A stretch of DNA of 64,000 nt from Vibrio sp. S17_S38 (GTDB lineage: Bacteria > Pseudomonadota > Gammaproteobacteria > Enterobacterales > Vibrionaceae), in contig NZ_JAAUWW010000010.1 in the NCBI RefSeq assembly GCF_014694375.1, positions 1 through 64,000 on the forward strand. Direction: 5' to 3'. Made by a program: the position numbers and the translations under genes. Positions 35,500 through 44,503 of this stretch are shown piece after piece (the stretch's first letter is position 1; each line of letters begins with the position of its first letter). Under the pieces are notes generated by a model. That model was not told the origin of the DNA. It saw nothing but the letters and a program-made list of their open reading frames with translations, and did no database searches.

Positions 35500-35517
35500 T
35501 TTTTTAAGAGTCTAGAA

Positions 35518-37023
35518 ATGAATGTACTTTCGACACAAACAATTGATCAAGCAAACGCACAAATTAAGCCTAATACTCAAATTAATACCGCAGATGTGGG
35601 GATTGTTCATCTTGGTTTTGGTGCATTTCACCGTGCCCACCAAGCGTTAATTACTAATCGCGTGATGAAAGAGCTGGGTGGTAATTGGAAGATTGTTGGC
35701 GTGAATAACTGGCGCGCGGCGGGAAAACTTGAGTCAGAAACTGGTGTCGAAAGTGAATTTGCTTCGCAAGATAATTTGTACACTGTGGCCGTAGGGCAAG
35801 ATGATCGCGTTGAACTTGAAGTGATTGGCGCGATTGAAGAAGTACTATTTAGTAATCAAGTTGAAAAAATATTGGCTTATATGACCAGCGAGCAAGTAAA
35901 GGTGGTGTCTTTAACCATTACTGAAAAAGGTTATTGTCATCATCCATCAACTGGGCATCTTGATTTGAATAATCCGCTTATTCAACATGATTTAAAAAAT
36001 ATTAATCAACCGTACAGTGCGATTGGTTTTTTAGTCTCTGCGATTAAAACTCGTAAAGAGAAGGGTATTGCGCCGTTTACGCCGTTAACATGCGATAACT
36101 TGCCTGAAAATGGTCATGTGCTAAAACGCGTGGTATTGGATTTTGCCGAGCAACTCGACCCTGAATTGAGCCAATGGATTGATACTAATATCTATTTCCC
36201 ATGCAGCATGGTAGACCGTATTGTTCCACAAACGACGGCGGCTGATATTGATAAAATCACCACTCAATTAGGGGTTCAAGACAATTGCTGCGTGAGCACA
36301 GAACCTTTCTTGCAATGGGTGATTGAAGATAAATTTAATAACGAGCGTCCAGCGTGGGAGAGCACTTCTATCGCCAATGTTATGTTGACCGATGATGTGA
36401 TCCCATTTGAAAACATGAAACTGAGATTACTCAATGGAACACACTCATCTATTGCTTATTTAGGTTATTTATTCGGTTATCAAACGGTATCTGAAACCAT
36501 GAGCGATCCGAATTTTAAGACTTTTATTCGTTATTTAATGGATAAAGAAATTAGCCCATCAGTTAGTGTGGAAGGAATCGATCTAGAGGCCTATAAAGAT
36601 CAGCTTATTGAGCGCTATCAAAATACAGCGCTACAACATCGTACATGGCAAATCGCGATGGACGGCTCACAAAAACTGCCGCAACGATTCTTACAAACCA
36701 TCGCTTATGGTTTAGAGCATAACATTGATATTTCAGGGTTGGTGCTTGCAGTGGCAGCGTGGATGAAATACGTCAGTGGTGTCGATGAGCAAGGTCATGC
36801 TATCGATGTAAAAGATCCATTAAGTGAAAAATTTACGCAAATTTGGCAGCAACACAGTGAGTCTATTTCTGGCTTAGTTAAAGAGTTTTTGGCATTAGAC
36901 TCAATATTTTCAGCGAAATTAGCCAACAACAGTGTCTTTAAAGCGCAGTTAATAGATGCCCTAAATCGTCTTATTCAACATGGTGCTAAGCAAAGCGTCC
37001 AACAATTTATTCAAGCTGTATAA
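35518..37023 (+). CDS. uxuB: Fructuronate reductase (D-mannonate oxidoreductase)
   Basis: The 501-aa NAD-dependent enzyme reduces fructuronate to mannonate. It belongs to the mannitol-dehydrogenase family: VHLGFGAFHRAHQA near the N-terminus, SLTITEKGYC, PCSMVDRIVP and the catalytic region MKLRLLNGTHSSIAYLGYL. These match UxuB rather than UxaB. The start at 35518 is chosen because it is the first ATG with nearby purine-rich sequence and fits the family length; an in-frame ATG at 35473 is upstream of the operator. uxuA follows 19 bp later. Confidence 0.95.
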   Translation: MNVLSTQTIDQANAQIKPNTQINTADVGIVHLGFGAFHRAHQALITNRVMKELGGNWKIVGVNNWRAAGKLESETGVESEFASQDNLYTVAVGQDDRVELEVIGAIEEVLFSNQVEKILAYMTSEQVKVVSLTITEKGYCHHPSTGHLDLNNPLIQHDLKNINQPYSAIGFLVSAIKTRKEKGIAPFTPLTCDNLPENGHVLKRVVLDFAEQLDPELSQWIDTNIYFPCSMVDRIVPQTTAADIDKITTQLGVQDNCCVSTEPFLQWVIEDKFNNERPAWESTSIANVMLTDDVIPFENMKLRLLNGTHSSIAYLGYLFGYQTVSETMSDPNFKTFIRYLMDKEISPSVSVEGIDLEAYKDQLIERYQNTALQHRTWQIAMDGSQKLPQRFLQTIAYGLEHNIDISGLVLAVAAWMKYVSGVDEQGHAIDVKDPLSEKFTQIWQQHSESISGLVKEFLALDSIFSAKLANNSVFKAQLIDALNRLIQHGAKQSVQQFIQAV

Positions 37024-37042
37024 GCAGTAGAGGAAGATAACA

Positions 37043-38104
37043 ATGAAGATGACCTTTCGATGGTACGGTGAAGGAAACGATAAGATCACTCTTGATCAGA
37101 TCAAACAAATTCCGGGTGTAGAAGGGGTTGTTTGGTCATTGCATGATATGCCAGCAGGGGCATTATGGTCGCCTGAACGTATTGCTGAAGTTGAAAAACA
37201 AGCCAAAGAGTTTGGTTTTAATATTGATGTTGTTGAAAGTGTGAATGTGCATGAAGATATTAAATTGGGTTTAGATACTCGTGATCAATACATTGAAAAC
37301 TACAAACAAACATTGCGTGTACTCGCTAAGTTTGGTGTAAAAGTGGTGTGTTACAACTTTATGCCAGTGTTTGATTGGACACGAACTAATTTGTATAAAA
37401 AGCTCCCAGACGGCTCGAACGCGCTGTTCTTTGAAAAAAGTAAAATCAATGAGATTGATCCGATTGAATTAATTGAAACCATTTCAAAAAATACCGATGT
37501 CACCATGCCAGGTTGGGAGCCTGAACGCCTTGCTAATTTAAAAAATACCTTTAAGCAATATGAAGGTTTTACTGCCGAGGATTTATGGAAGAACTTACAA
37601 TACTTCCTTGAACAAATTATTCCTGTGGCGGAAGAGTGCAACATTAAAATGGCGATCCATCCAGACGATCCTGCCTTCCCAATCTTTGGCTTGCCACGGA
37701 TAATCATCAATAAAGAAAATATTGGTCGTTTCTTAAAATTAGTCGATAGGCCGCATAATGGTTTAACCGTTTGTACTGGCTCGCTCGGCTCCATTGATAA
37801 TGATATTCCAGCAATTATTGACGCATACCATGATCGTATTCATTTTATGCACATCCGTAATGTGAAACGTTTTGAAAATGGTGATTTTATTGAAAGTTCA
37901 CACCGCGCTTGTGATGGTTCGGTGGATATTGTTCAAATCGTAAAATCATTGCATAAATACGATTACCAAGGCTATGTACGACCTGACCACGGTCGTCATA
38001 TTTGGGGTGAAGAAAAGTGGGCAAGACCGGGTTATGGCTTATATGACCGCGCCCTTGGCATTATGTACATCAATGGTTTATGGGATTTGTTGAATCATAA
38101 ATAG
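37043..38104 (+). CDS. uxuA: Mannonate dehydratase
   Basis: The 353-aa enzyme dehydrates D-mannonate to 2-keto-3-deoxygluconate. It has the TIM-barrel UxuA motifs FRWYGEGNDKITLDQIKQIPG, VVCYNFMPVFDWTRTNL, MAIHPDDPAFPIFGLPRI and HMRNVKRF-like residues at HFMHIRNV. The metal-binding Cys and His are in the GLTVCTGSLG and HPDDP stretches. The length is the Gram-positive-type (350-360) rather than the 394 of E. coli. A GAGGAAGA ribosome site precedes the ATG. Confidence 0.96.
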   Translation: MKMTFRWYGEGNDKITLDQIKQIPGVEGVVWSLHDMPAGALWSPERIAEVEKQAKEFGFNIDVVESVNVHEDIKLGLDTRDQYIENYKQTLRVLAKFGVKVVCYNFMPVFDWTRTNLYKKLPDGSNALFFEKSKINEIDPIELIETISKNTDVTMPGWEPERLANLKNTFKQYEGFTAEDLWKNLQYFLEQIIPVAEECNIKMAIHPDDPAFPIFGLPRIIINKENIGRFLKLVDRPHNGLTVCTGSLGSIDNDIPAIIDAYHDRIHFMHIRNVKRFENGDFIESSHRACDGSVDIVQIVKSLHKYDYQGYVRPDHGRHIWGEEKWARPGYGLYDRALGIMYINGLWDLLNHK

Positions 38105-38151
38105 CTAAACTTTATGTGTTTATTGTTTGTCCCAAAGTACGTTGTTTTACT

Positions 38152-38186
38152 CAAAAGGTTATGTCGCTTGGCATAGCCTTTTTGTT
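38152..38186 (+). terminator. Terminator of uxuBA
   Basis: CAAAAGGTTATG (38152-38163) pairs with CATAGCCTTTTTG (38172-38184), including one G-U pair, with T-rich end. Confidence 0.75.
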
Positions 38187-38353
38187 TTATTTGTAAGACT
38201 CAAAGTGGCTAATGAATATTGGAAGAAAAGTACGAATGGTTTGTATCCTAGGCGATTGTTATCACCTTTTATGTTGATGTCGAAAATATTCAATAAATGA
38301 TTGCTGTAACCGTTTATCTTAAGGGCACATCAATGAATTATTGGAGAAAGATG

Positions 38354-38815
38354 ATGACAACTCGATTAAACTATATGGCCGCTGCGCCAAAAGCTATTGC
38401 ACTTTTATTTGAACAAGAGAAAAATTTACAGCAGCAGTTCAGTGAATCAGATTCATTAAGTATTGCAATTTGGGAACTGGTGAAATTACGCGTGTCTCAA
38501 ATTAATCACTGCGCTTTTTGTATTGATATGCATTGTAAAGATGCGTTGAAACAAGGTGAAACCATTGAGCGTATTTATGGGCTGACTGCTTGGCGTGATA
38601 TGCCGTTTTATACCGACAATGAACGAGCGGCGCTAGCATGGGCGGAATTGATTACTGAAGGTAAACCAATCAGTGATTTTGATTATCAACAAGGATTAAG
38701 TATTTTTGGTGATGCAAGTTTAGTTAATTTAACGATTGCAGTTAATGCGATTAATAGTTGGAATCGTATTGCTAAAACCTTTAAGCCTGAAGTCGGAAGC
38801 TACAAAGCGGTATAA
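38354..38815 (+). CDS. AhpD/carboxymuconolactone-decarboxylase-family protein
   Basis: The 153-aa protein has the AhpD-type motif INHCAFCIDMHCKDA, with a CxxC-x3-H pattern typical of small alkyl-hydroperoxidase-like enzymes. The N-terminus RLNYMAAAPKAIALL is characteristic of the YnjA/CMD subgroup. The ATG at 38354 is chosen because GGAG lies 7 bp upstream; the longer open frame from 38297 is not supported. It is followed by the AraC-family gene, with which it may be functionally linked. Confidence 0.85.
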   Translation: MTTRLNYMAAAPKAIALLFEQEKNLQQQFSESDSLSIAIWELVKLRVSQINHCAFCIDMHCKDALKQGETIERIYGLTAWRDMPFYTDNERAALAWAELITEGKPISDFDYQQGLSIFGDASLVNLTIAVNAINSWNRIAKTFKPEVGSYKAV

Positions 38816-38905
38816 AGATGACGAGGAGTCAAACTCAGTATATCTTTTACTTACCGCTTCACTGCAACGTCAGTGACTTTGAGTTGAGAGTAAAAAGGAA
38901 TAAGA

Positions 38906-39718
38906 GTGACTGCTCAGTTTGATTTCTATATTTTTAAACCTCAAAAGATGCTTGCTGATCATGTACAAGGTATTTGGTCGGCTTGCACACCTCAAACTAA
39001 TACATCAAGGTTGAAACAATGGCTTCACTGTGATGGTGGTAGTGGTATTTTATTCAATTTGGGTGGAGAGATTCAAATTGGTGATATTACCTTTAAACGC
39101 GGTGTGATTTTCCTACCTGTTACCAAACATGCTCAACCTGTCTATTTTCCACCTGGATCTTTATTGGTTGGTGTTCGTTTTCATCCTGCAATTGGTCGTC
39201 AATTTTTGGGAGATAATCATCAAACCGAGCATCAAGCTATACAGATTGCCACGTCAGACGACGATACTCTTTCATTATCTTTGGTTTATCAGCATTTATT
39301 GACAATAAAAGGCAAATACGCCAGAACGGTGTTGCTTTATCGCTGGATCAGCCAGTTGCTCTTTGATGATGAGGTGAGAGAACCATTCTCTTTGCCCATA
39401 GATCTAAAGCAAGCGTTAGCAAACATTAAACAAAAGAGTGAGGATTCAGTAAAGCCAACAACGCTATCTCTTAGTCAGCGGCAGCTTGAACGTCACTTTC
39501 AAAAGTGGATGAATATAACGCCGAAATATTATCAAAGGATCATTAGGGTAAATAAAACCTTACAAGCCTTAAAATTAAACCCTGACGCAGAACTGGTCGA
39601 TTTAGCGTTTCAATATGGATTTACCGATCAGGCACATATGACACGAGAGTTTCAAACTATTGCTAAAATTACGCCAAAACAATACAGCAAGAAAGTAAAA
39701 GCAACAAAATCAATTTGA
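38906..39718 (+). CDS. AraC-family transcriptional regulator
   Basis: A 270-aa regulator with an N-terminal cupin-like sensing part (residues 1-140) and a C-terminal AraC DNA-binding domain: SQRQLERHFQKWMNITPKYYQRIIRV and LVDLAFQYGFTDQAHMTREFQTIAKITPKQY. It starts with GTG, preceded by AAGGA at proper spacing. It may regulate the AhpD-like gene upstream or the PhzF gene downstream. The effector is unknown. Confidence 0.9.
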   Translation: MTAQFDFYIFKPQKMLADHVQGIWSACTPQTNTSRLKQWLHCDGGSGILFNLGGEIQIGDITFKRGVIFLPVTKHAQPVYFPPGSLLVGVRFHPAIGRQFLGDNHQTEHQAIQIATSDDDTLSLSLVYQHLLTIKGKYARTVLLYRWISQLLFDDEVREPFSLPIDLKQALANIKQKSEDSVKPTTLSLSQRQLERHFQKWMNITPKYYQRIIRVNKTLQALKLNPDAELVDLAFQYGFTDQAHMTREFQTIAKITPKQYSKKVKATKSI

Positions 39719-39769
39719 TAGAGTAAATGGAAATCATCACGTAGTTATAAATTAAAAGGAGTTGGCCTA

Positions 39770-40561
39770 GTGGAATTAGATATATTCGTTGTTGATGCTT
39801 TTACCGAGCATCAGTTTGAAGGTAACTCTGCTGCGGTTATACCATTAGATGATTGGTTAGAACCGGTATTAATGCAGAGTATTGCAATGGAAAATAATCT
39901 CTCAGAAACTGCTTTTATTAAAGAATTAGCGCCCAATAAATATGAGATTCGTTGGTTTTCGCCTTTAACCGAAATCGATTTTTGTGGTCATGCGACATTA
40001 GCAGCATCTTTCGTCATATTTAATTCTCTGAATAATAGTGGTGAGATCGAATTCTCCACCTTAGAAGTAGGTTCATTATTCGTGAATCAGCTTAATGATG
40101 GGAGAATTGAAATGAGTTTTCCTAATCAGCGGCCCGAAGTGATTGAAAATATTCCGCCATCACTATTAAAGGGCTTGTCGTATAAGCCAATACAAGTGTT
40201 AAAAAATCGACAAGCTTATTTTGCTGTCATGTCGTCAGAAGATGAAGTTAAAACCATCACATACCAATCAGAGCATCTTAAATTATTAGCACCATTTGAT
40301 GTCGTTGTGACCGCTGAATCTGAGCAATATGATTTCATCTCTCGGTACTTTTGGCCCGCAAATGGCGGAGATGAAGATCCAGTGACAGGCTCAATTCATG
40401 CAGGACTTGCTCCATATTGGGCTGAGTTATTATCTAAATCGAATTTAGTTGCGTATCAAGCTTCAAAGCGAGGTGGAATTTTATTTTGTAATATCGATAA
40501 TGACCGCGTTCTTGTTTCTGGTTTTGGTTCGCTTTACATGAAAGGCACAATTTATGTTTAG
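39770..40561 (+). CDS. PhzF-family isomerase (first copy)
   Basis: The 263-aa protein is a PhzF/diaminopimelate-epimerase-fold member. LDIFVVDAFTEHQFEGNSAAVI, the catalytic Glu in NLSETAFI, DFCGHATLAASFV and GDEDPVTGSIHAGLAPYW are hallmarks. Native reactions of YddE-type members are unknown. It starts with GTG after a strong AAGGAG. A second paralogue lies at 42625-43425, differing throughout. Confidence 0.9.
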   Translation: MELDIFVVDAFTEHQFEGNSAAVIPLDDWLEPVLMQSIAMENNLSETAFIKELAPNKYEIRWFSPLTEIDFCGHATLAASFVIFNSLNNSGEIEFSTLEVGSLFVNQLNDGRIEMSFPNQRPEVIENIPPSLLKGLSYKPIQVLKNRQAYFAVMSSEDEVKTITYQSEHLKLLAPFDVVVTAESEQYDFISRYFWPANGGDEDPVTGSIHAGLAPYWAELLSKSNLVAYQASKRGGILFCNIDNDRVLVSGFGSLYMKGTIYV

Positions 40562-40579
40562 CGATCATATGTGATTTAT

Positions 40580-41104
40580 TTACTCAGCCTTCAAACCAAC
40601 TTTTTGATTATTACGATAAAGGCGCATTATAGTAAATAAATTCACGGTTAATAATGTCGCTTCTAGTAATGAACCGCCAATTGATCCCACAATAATGTTA
40701 TTCGCCAGCCAGCATATTGCCCCAATAATAAAGGCGATCCGCATTTGAATTCCTTTTAATAGGAAAACAGCAATCGTCCCCAAGACAGATCCTAGAATGG
40801 GTAATAGGTCTAAAGGTCCATCTGCAATCCATAAGCCAAGAGCAATGCTCACGATAACAAAGGCGGCAGCGACTAACTTTGAAGAGGTCTTAATTGCGGT
40901 TGCGGTACGCAGAAAAGAAAGTAGGGTGCTGATGGCGGAAATATCCGATCCTAATAGATAAAAGTGCAGCACATTATTGAATTGGAAAATCAGCATAACG
41001 AGTTTCAGTTTGCGATCGTCTTTTTGATAAAAAGTTGAAATACCAAGTGCAAAGCTAAGAAAACCAAGCCACTGAGCAAACGGTAAATCAATTAAATACT
41101 GCAT
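40580..41104 (-). CDS. ygjV: YgjV-family inner-membrane protein
   Basis: The 174-aa protein has five to six hydrophobic segments and resembles the Imp-YgjV family of small inner-membrane proteins: FAQWLGFLSFALGIS, YQKDDRKLK, VLHFYLLG and FTIMRLYR. Its function is unknown. It converges on the first PhzF gene with only 18 bp between stops and no visible terminator there. Confidence 0.8.
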   Translation of the reverse strand: MQYLIDLPFAQWLGFLSFALGISTFYQKDDRKLKLVMLIFQFNNVLHFYLLGSDISAISTLLSFLRTATAIKTSSKLVAAAFVIVSIALGLWIADGPLDLLPILGSVLGTIAVFLLKGIQMRIAFIIGAICWLANNIIVGSIGGSLLEATLLTVNLFTIMRLYRNNQKVGLKAE

Positions 41105-41555
41105 GTATGAGCCTTAAAGTGAAATGTTAGGGAAATAACAACTTGTATCAGTGGTTTGTATGCCTGTCTTACTCGAAGCTGAAACTTCAATTACTTTGGG
41201 TATAAAGGTTCTGATGAAATGGAGATGCCACGTCAAGTTGTTATACCAATTAGCCTAACATGTTGAAGGCTATTTTAGCAATGAATCGAAATGGTATTTC
41301 ATTAAAGTGTTATGAGTTTACACTGTTATCACGATTGTTTTGATATGCTCGTTGGGAACACGGTATACATATTGGCTTTCATGGGTTTCACCACACTGCA
41401 AAATAAAGTCATATCGAGCCATTTTTAGTGAGCCTCTTTTTTGCAATGTAATCTTTCGGGGTTTATAGATTGTGCCAAGCCAGAAAACTCCCTAGGATTA
41501 ACGTAATCGATTTTCAATATTCATTATGGAGTCAGTCTTTGGACTGAAATGAAAT
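41105..41555. other. Gene-free spacer with an operator-like motif
   Basis: About 450 bases without a convincing gene. TTGTTATACCAATT at 41238-41251 is the reverse complement of the UxuR-type operator core, but TTATACCAA-type sequences are common in Vibrio intergenic DNA, so the assignment is uncertain. The rest shows nothing recognisable. Confidence 0.5.
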
Positions 41556-42470
41556 ATGACGACAATTAAAAAAGTACAAATTGCACCGCAAGGGCCTGAA
41601 TTTTCGGAATTGGTTCAAGGTTACTGGCGTTTAGGTGATTGGGGAATGAGCCGACAAGAGCGACTCACCTTTTTAAAGCAGCATGTTGAACTGGGTGTTA
41701 CAACCGTAGATCACGCAGATATTTACGGATATTACGAATGTGAACAGCTGTTTGGTGAAGGCTTAGCGATTGATAAGAGCATGCGAGATCAAATTGAGAT
41801 CGTGAGTAAATGCGATATAAAATTGTGCGGTGATAAAAACCCAGATTGGAAAGTTAACCATTACAACACTAGTAAATCTCACATTGTTGAATCGGTTAAT
41901 AATTCGCTTAAACGTTTGCAAGTAGAAGATTTGGATGTGCTTTTAATCCATCGCCCAGATGCCTTGATGGATGCTGATGAAGTAGCAGAAGCATTCTCAG
42001 AGTTAAAACAAGCGGGTAAAGTGAAACACTTTGGTGTGTCTAATTTTTCTCCTCGTCAGTTTGAATTATTGCAATCTCGTCTAGATGCGCCATTAGTCAC
42101 TAATCAAGTTGAAATTAATCCACTAAATTTTGAAGTAGCACATGATGGCACGTTAGATCTGCTGCAGCAATTACGTGTGAAACCAATGGCGTGGTCTTGC
42201 CTTGCTGGTGGTGATATTTTTAATGGCTTAGAAGATCAGCATGTTCGCGTTCGTGATGAATTAGAAGCCATTGCCAAAGAAGTGGGCGCACAAAGTATTG
42301 ATCAAGTCATTTATGCTTGGGTGCGTCGTTTGCCATCAAAACCTTTACCGATCATAGGTTCAGGCAAGATTGAACGTGTAGAAGCGGCAATCGATGCATT
42401 GAGTATTGAACTGACCCGTGAGCAATGGTTCCGAGTTTGGTGTGCATCTAAAGGCCACGGCGTGCCATAA
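41556..42470 (+). CDS. Aldo/keto reductase (YdhF-like)
   Basis: A 304-aa NADPH-type aldo/keto reductase. The active-site tetrad is visible as Asp and Tyr in DHADIYGYY, Lys in VSKCDIK and His in LLIHRPD. The cofactor end reads PLPIIGSGKIERVEAAI. It follows YdhF of E. coli, whose substrate is unknown. It stands alone with a strong terminator. Confidence 0.92.
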   Translation: MTTIKKVQIAPQGPEFSELVQGYWRLGDWGMSRQERLTFLKQHVELGVTTVDHADIYGYYECEQLFGEGLAIDKSMRDQIEIVSKCDIKLCGDKNPDWKVNHYNTSKSHIVESVNNSLKRLQVEDLDVLLIHRPDALMDADEVAEAFSELKQAGKVKHFGVSNFSPRQFELLQSRLDAPLVTNQVEINPLNFEVAHDGTLDLLQQLRVKPMAWSCLAGGDIFNGLEDQHVRVRDELEAIAKEVGAQSIDQVIYAWVRRLPSKPLPIIGSGKIERVEAAIDALSIELTREQWFRVWCASKGHGVP

Positions 42471-42505
42471 ATCAGCTTTCGTTTTGAAGCTTCAGTATTG
42501 TATCC

Positions 42506-42544
42506 AAAAGAGCTATGCCGATAGATCCGCATAGCTCTTTTTGT
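42506..42544 (+). terminator. Terminator after the aldo/keto reductase gene
   Basis: AAAAGAGCTATGC (42506-42518) pairs perfectly with GCATAGCTCTTTT (42529-42541), then T-run. Confidence 0.92.
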
Positions 42545-42624
42545 ATTAAGATAAGCAGAGATTAGTGAGTGTTAGCCCATTGTACTTAATACTTGAATTC
42601 AGGAAGTCTTAGAGCAGGTTTGTT

Positions 42625-43425
42625 ATGAAATTAGAAATATACCAAGTGGATTCTTTTACGGATCAAGCCTTCACAGGGAATCCAGCGGGGGTTTGCATTA
42701 GTGATAGCGAGCTCGATGAAGCGCTTATGTATTCTATTGCTGAAGAAATGGCGGTTTCAGAAACGGCATTCTTATCTTTGAATAATATGCGGTTACGGTG
42801 GTTTACGCCGAAAGTGGAAGTGGCTTTGTGTGGGCATGGAACATTGGCGGTCGCTCATATTTTAAAACAAACTAAAAGAGCGATGGTTGGCGATTCTATT
42901 GTCTTCAATACAAAATCAGGCGCTTTATCAGCAAAGTTAAATGAATCTACGGTTGAGTTGGATTTTCCATCGCCGACGCTTTTATTTGATCAACCTACAA
43001 ATGAAGTGCTGTTGGAATATTTAGGCCTTAAATCTGAGCATGTCTTGTCTTATGGCTTGTTTGATTCTAAAAATTTCATCGAAGTGGTTAACGAGGAAAT
43101 CTTACATTCTCTTACTCCTAACTTTGATGCCCTTAATCAATTATCTGGCCGTGGTGTATTGATTACTGCGCAGTCTAACTCAGACGATATTGATTTTATT
43201 TCTCGTTATTTTGCCCCTTGGGTTGGAGTGAATGAGGATCCGGTTACAGGATCGGCTCATTGTGCATTAGCGGTGTATTGGGCTGAAAAACTCAATAAAT
43301 CGATATTAAAGGGCTACCAAGCTTCTGTTCGAGGTGGTTATGTTGGGTGTGAAATCGTATCTAATGGTCGAGTTAAATTGATTGGCCGCGCTGTGACGAC
43401 CATTGAAGGTAAAATGCACGTATAA
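42625..43425 (+). CDS. PhzF-family isomerase (second copy)
   Basis: A 266-aa PhzF paralogue: LEIYQVDSFTDQAFTGNPAGVC, AVSETAFL with catalytic Glu, VALCGHGTLAVAHIL and VNEDPVTGSAHCALAVYW. It shares the full family layout with the copy at 39770 but differs at most positions, so the duplication is old. AGCAGG precedes the ATG. It converges on the LysR gene with an 8-bp gap. Confidence 0.92.
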   Translation: MKLEIYQVDSFTDQAFTGNPAGVCISDSELDEALMYSIAEEMAVSETAFLSLNNMRLRWFTPKVEVALCGHGTLAVAHILKQTKRAMVGDSIVFNTKSGALSAKLNESTVELDFPSPTLLFDQPTNEVLLEYLGLKSEHVLSYGLFDSKNFIEVVNEEILHSLTPNFDALNQLSGRGVLITAQSNSDDIDFISRYFAPWVGVNEDPVTGSAHCALAVYWAEKLNKSILKGYQASVRGGYVGCEIVSNGRVKLIGRAVTTIEGKMHV

Positions 43426-43432
43426 TATTTGT

Positions 43433-44389
43433 TTAAGTGATGGCTTTTTTCACACTCAAACTTATAGTTTCTCTCATCCATTGATGGCCTTTGTCTTGAT
43501 TATTACGTTCGTGCCATAACAAGACATACGCCATTGGTAAAAACTCGAAAGGTAAAATGAGTTGAGTTAAAGGGTAAAGATTGAGGGCATGGCTGGCAAA
43601 ACTTGATGGCAAGGTGAAAATTAAATCGGTATGGGCACATACGCTCGCCGCGCCATAAAAATCGGGGACAGTGGCGCTGATATTACGATGATGACCACGA
43701 TCTGCTAAATGATAATCCAGTGCCCACCATTCTTTTCCTTCGCATCGAACTTGTACGTGCGCCATGCTTAAATAACGTTCTAGCGTCCAATCTTTTTGTT
43801 TCACCGCTTGTAAAATAGGGTGATCGTTTCGCACTAAGCACACTTGTTTGTCTTCATATAAAGTATGTTGAACTAGTCCTTCTGGTGGTTTGTTGTTATC
43901 TAAACCCGTTTGGGGGTGTAAATCTCGCCCGGCAATTCCAAAGTCAATTTGTCCTTGCTGAAGATCGTGAAAAGATTGCCCCGTCCATAAGTAAGAATCG
44001 AGCTTAATACTGGGAGCTTGTTGTAAAAGCGAACCAATAAAAGAAGGGATCAAAGTTTCGTAAGCACTTTCTACCATTGAAAAGGTAAATTTTCGGCTGC
44101 TGGTCGCAGGATCAAAAATGGGCGGTAAAGTTAATTGATATAAATCTTGCAGTGTATTTGGCAGTATTTTTGATAACGCCATTGCATGTGCTGTAGGCTT
44201 TAGACCATGAGAGGTTCGTTGAAACAGCGGGTCATCAAGTGTTTCACGTAAGCGATTTAAGCTCTTACTTAATGCTGATTGGCTTAGATTTAAGCGATAA
44301 GCTGCACGCGTGACGCTTTGTTCTTCGAGCAATACTTGTAAGATCACCAGCAAATTGAGATCGATGCGAGCCAGTTTATCTAAATTCAC
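43433..44389 (-). CDS. LysR-family regulator divergent from MFS exporter
   Basis: A 318-aa LysR-type regulator. The HTH reads LARIDLNLLVILQVLLEEQSVTRAAYRLNLSQSALSKSLNRLRE, followed by a type-2 periplasmic-binding domain (KFTFSMVESAYETLIPSFI). The HTH and NodD/YbeF-like layout are clear; the ligand is unknown. It is divergent from a Bcr/CflA-type exporter over 114 bp, so it probably controls that gene. Confidence 0.92.
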   Translation of the reverse strand: MNLDKLARIDLNLLVILQVLLEEQSVTRAAYRLNLSQSALSKSLNRLRETLDDPLFQRTSHGLKPTAHAMALSKILPNTLQDLYQLTLPPIFDPATSSRKFTFSMVESAYETLIPSFIGSLLQQAPSIKLDSYLWTGQSFHDLQQGQIDFGIAGRDLHPQTGLDNNKPPEGLVQHTLYEDKQVCLVRNDHPILQAVKQKDWTLERYLSMAHVQVRCEGKEWWALDYHLADRGHHRNISATVPDFYGAASVCAHTDLIFTLPSSFASHALNLYPLTQLILPFEFLPMAYVLLWHERNNQDKGHQWMRETISLSVKKAIT

Positions 44390-44404
44390 CTGATATTCCT
44401 TATT

Positions 44405-44418
44405 GGAAATTGATTTCC
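44405..44418. promoter_or_regulatory. Palindrome between LysR and MFS genes
   Basis: GGAAATTGATTTCC has perfect 6-bp arms with a 2-bp centre, 15 bp from the LysR start. It is a good candidate for the LysR regulator's binding site. Confidence 0.55.
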
Positions 44419-44503
44419 GAAATTATACCATTTCTGTTCATATCATCTAAGCGTTAAAATATCGCACTTATTTTTGTCTTTTTATTCCCACTTTGAGAAT
44501 TAT

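Noticed and set aside
37351-37794. 147-codon frame antisense to uxuA
   Set aside because: Fully inside a well-recognised dehydratase gene and without independent coding signals.
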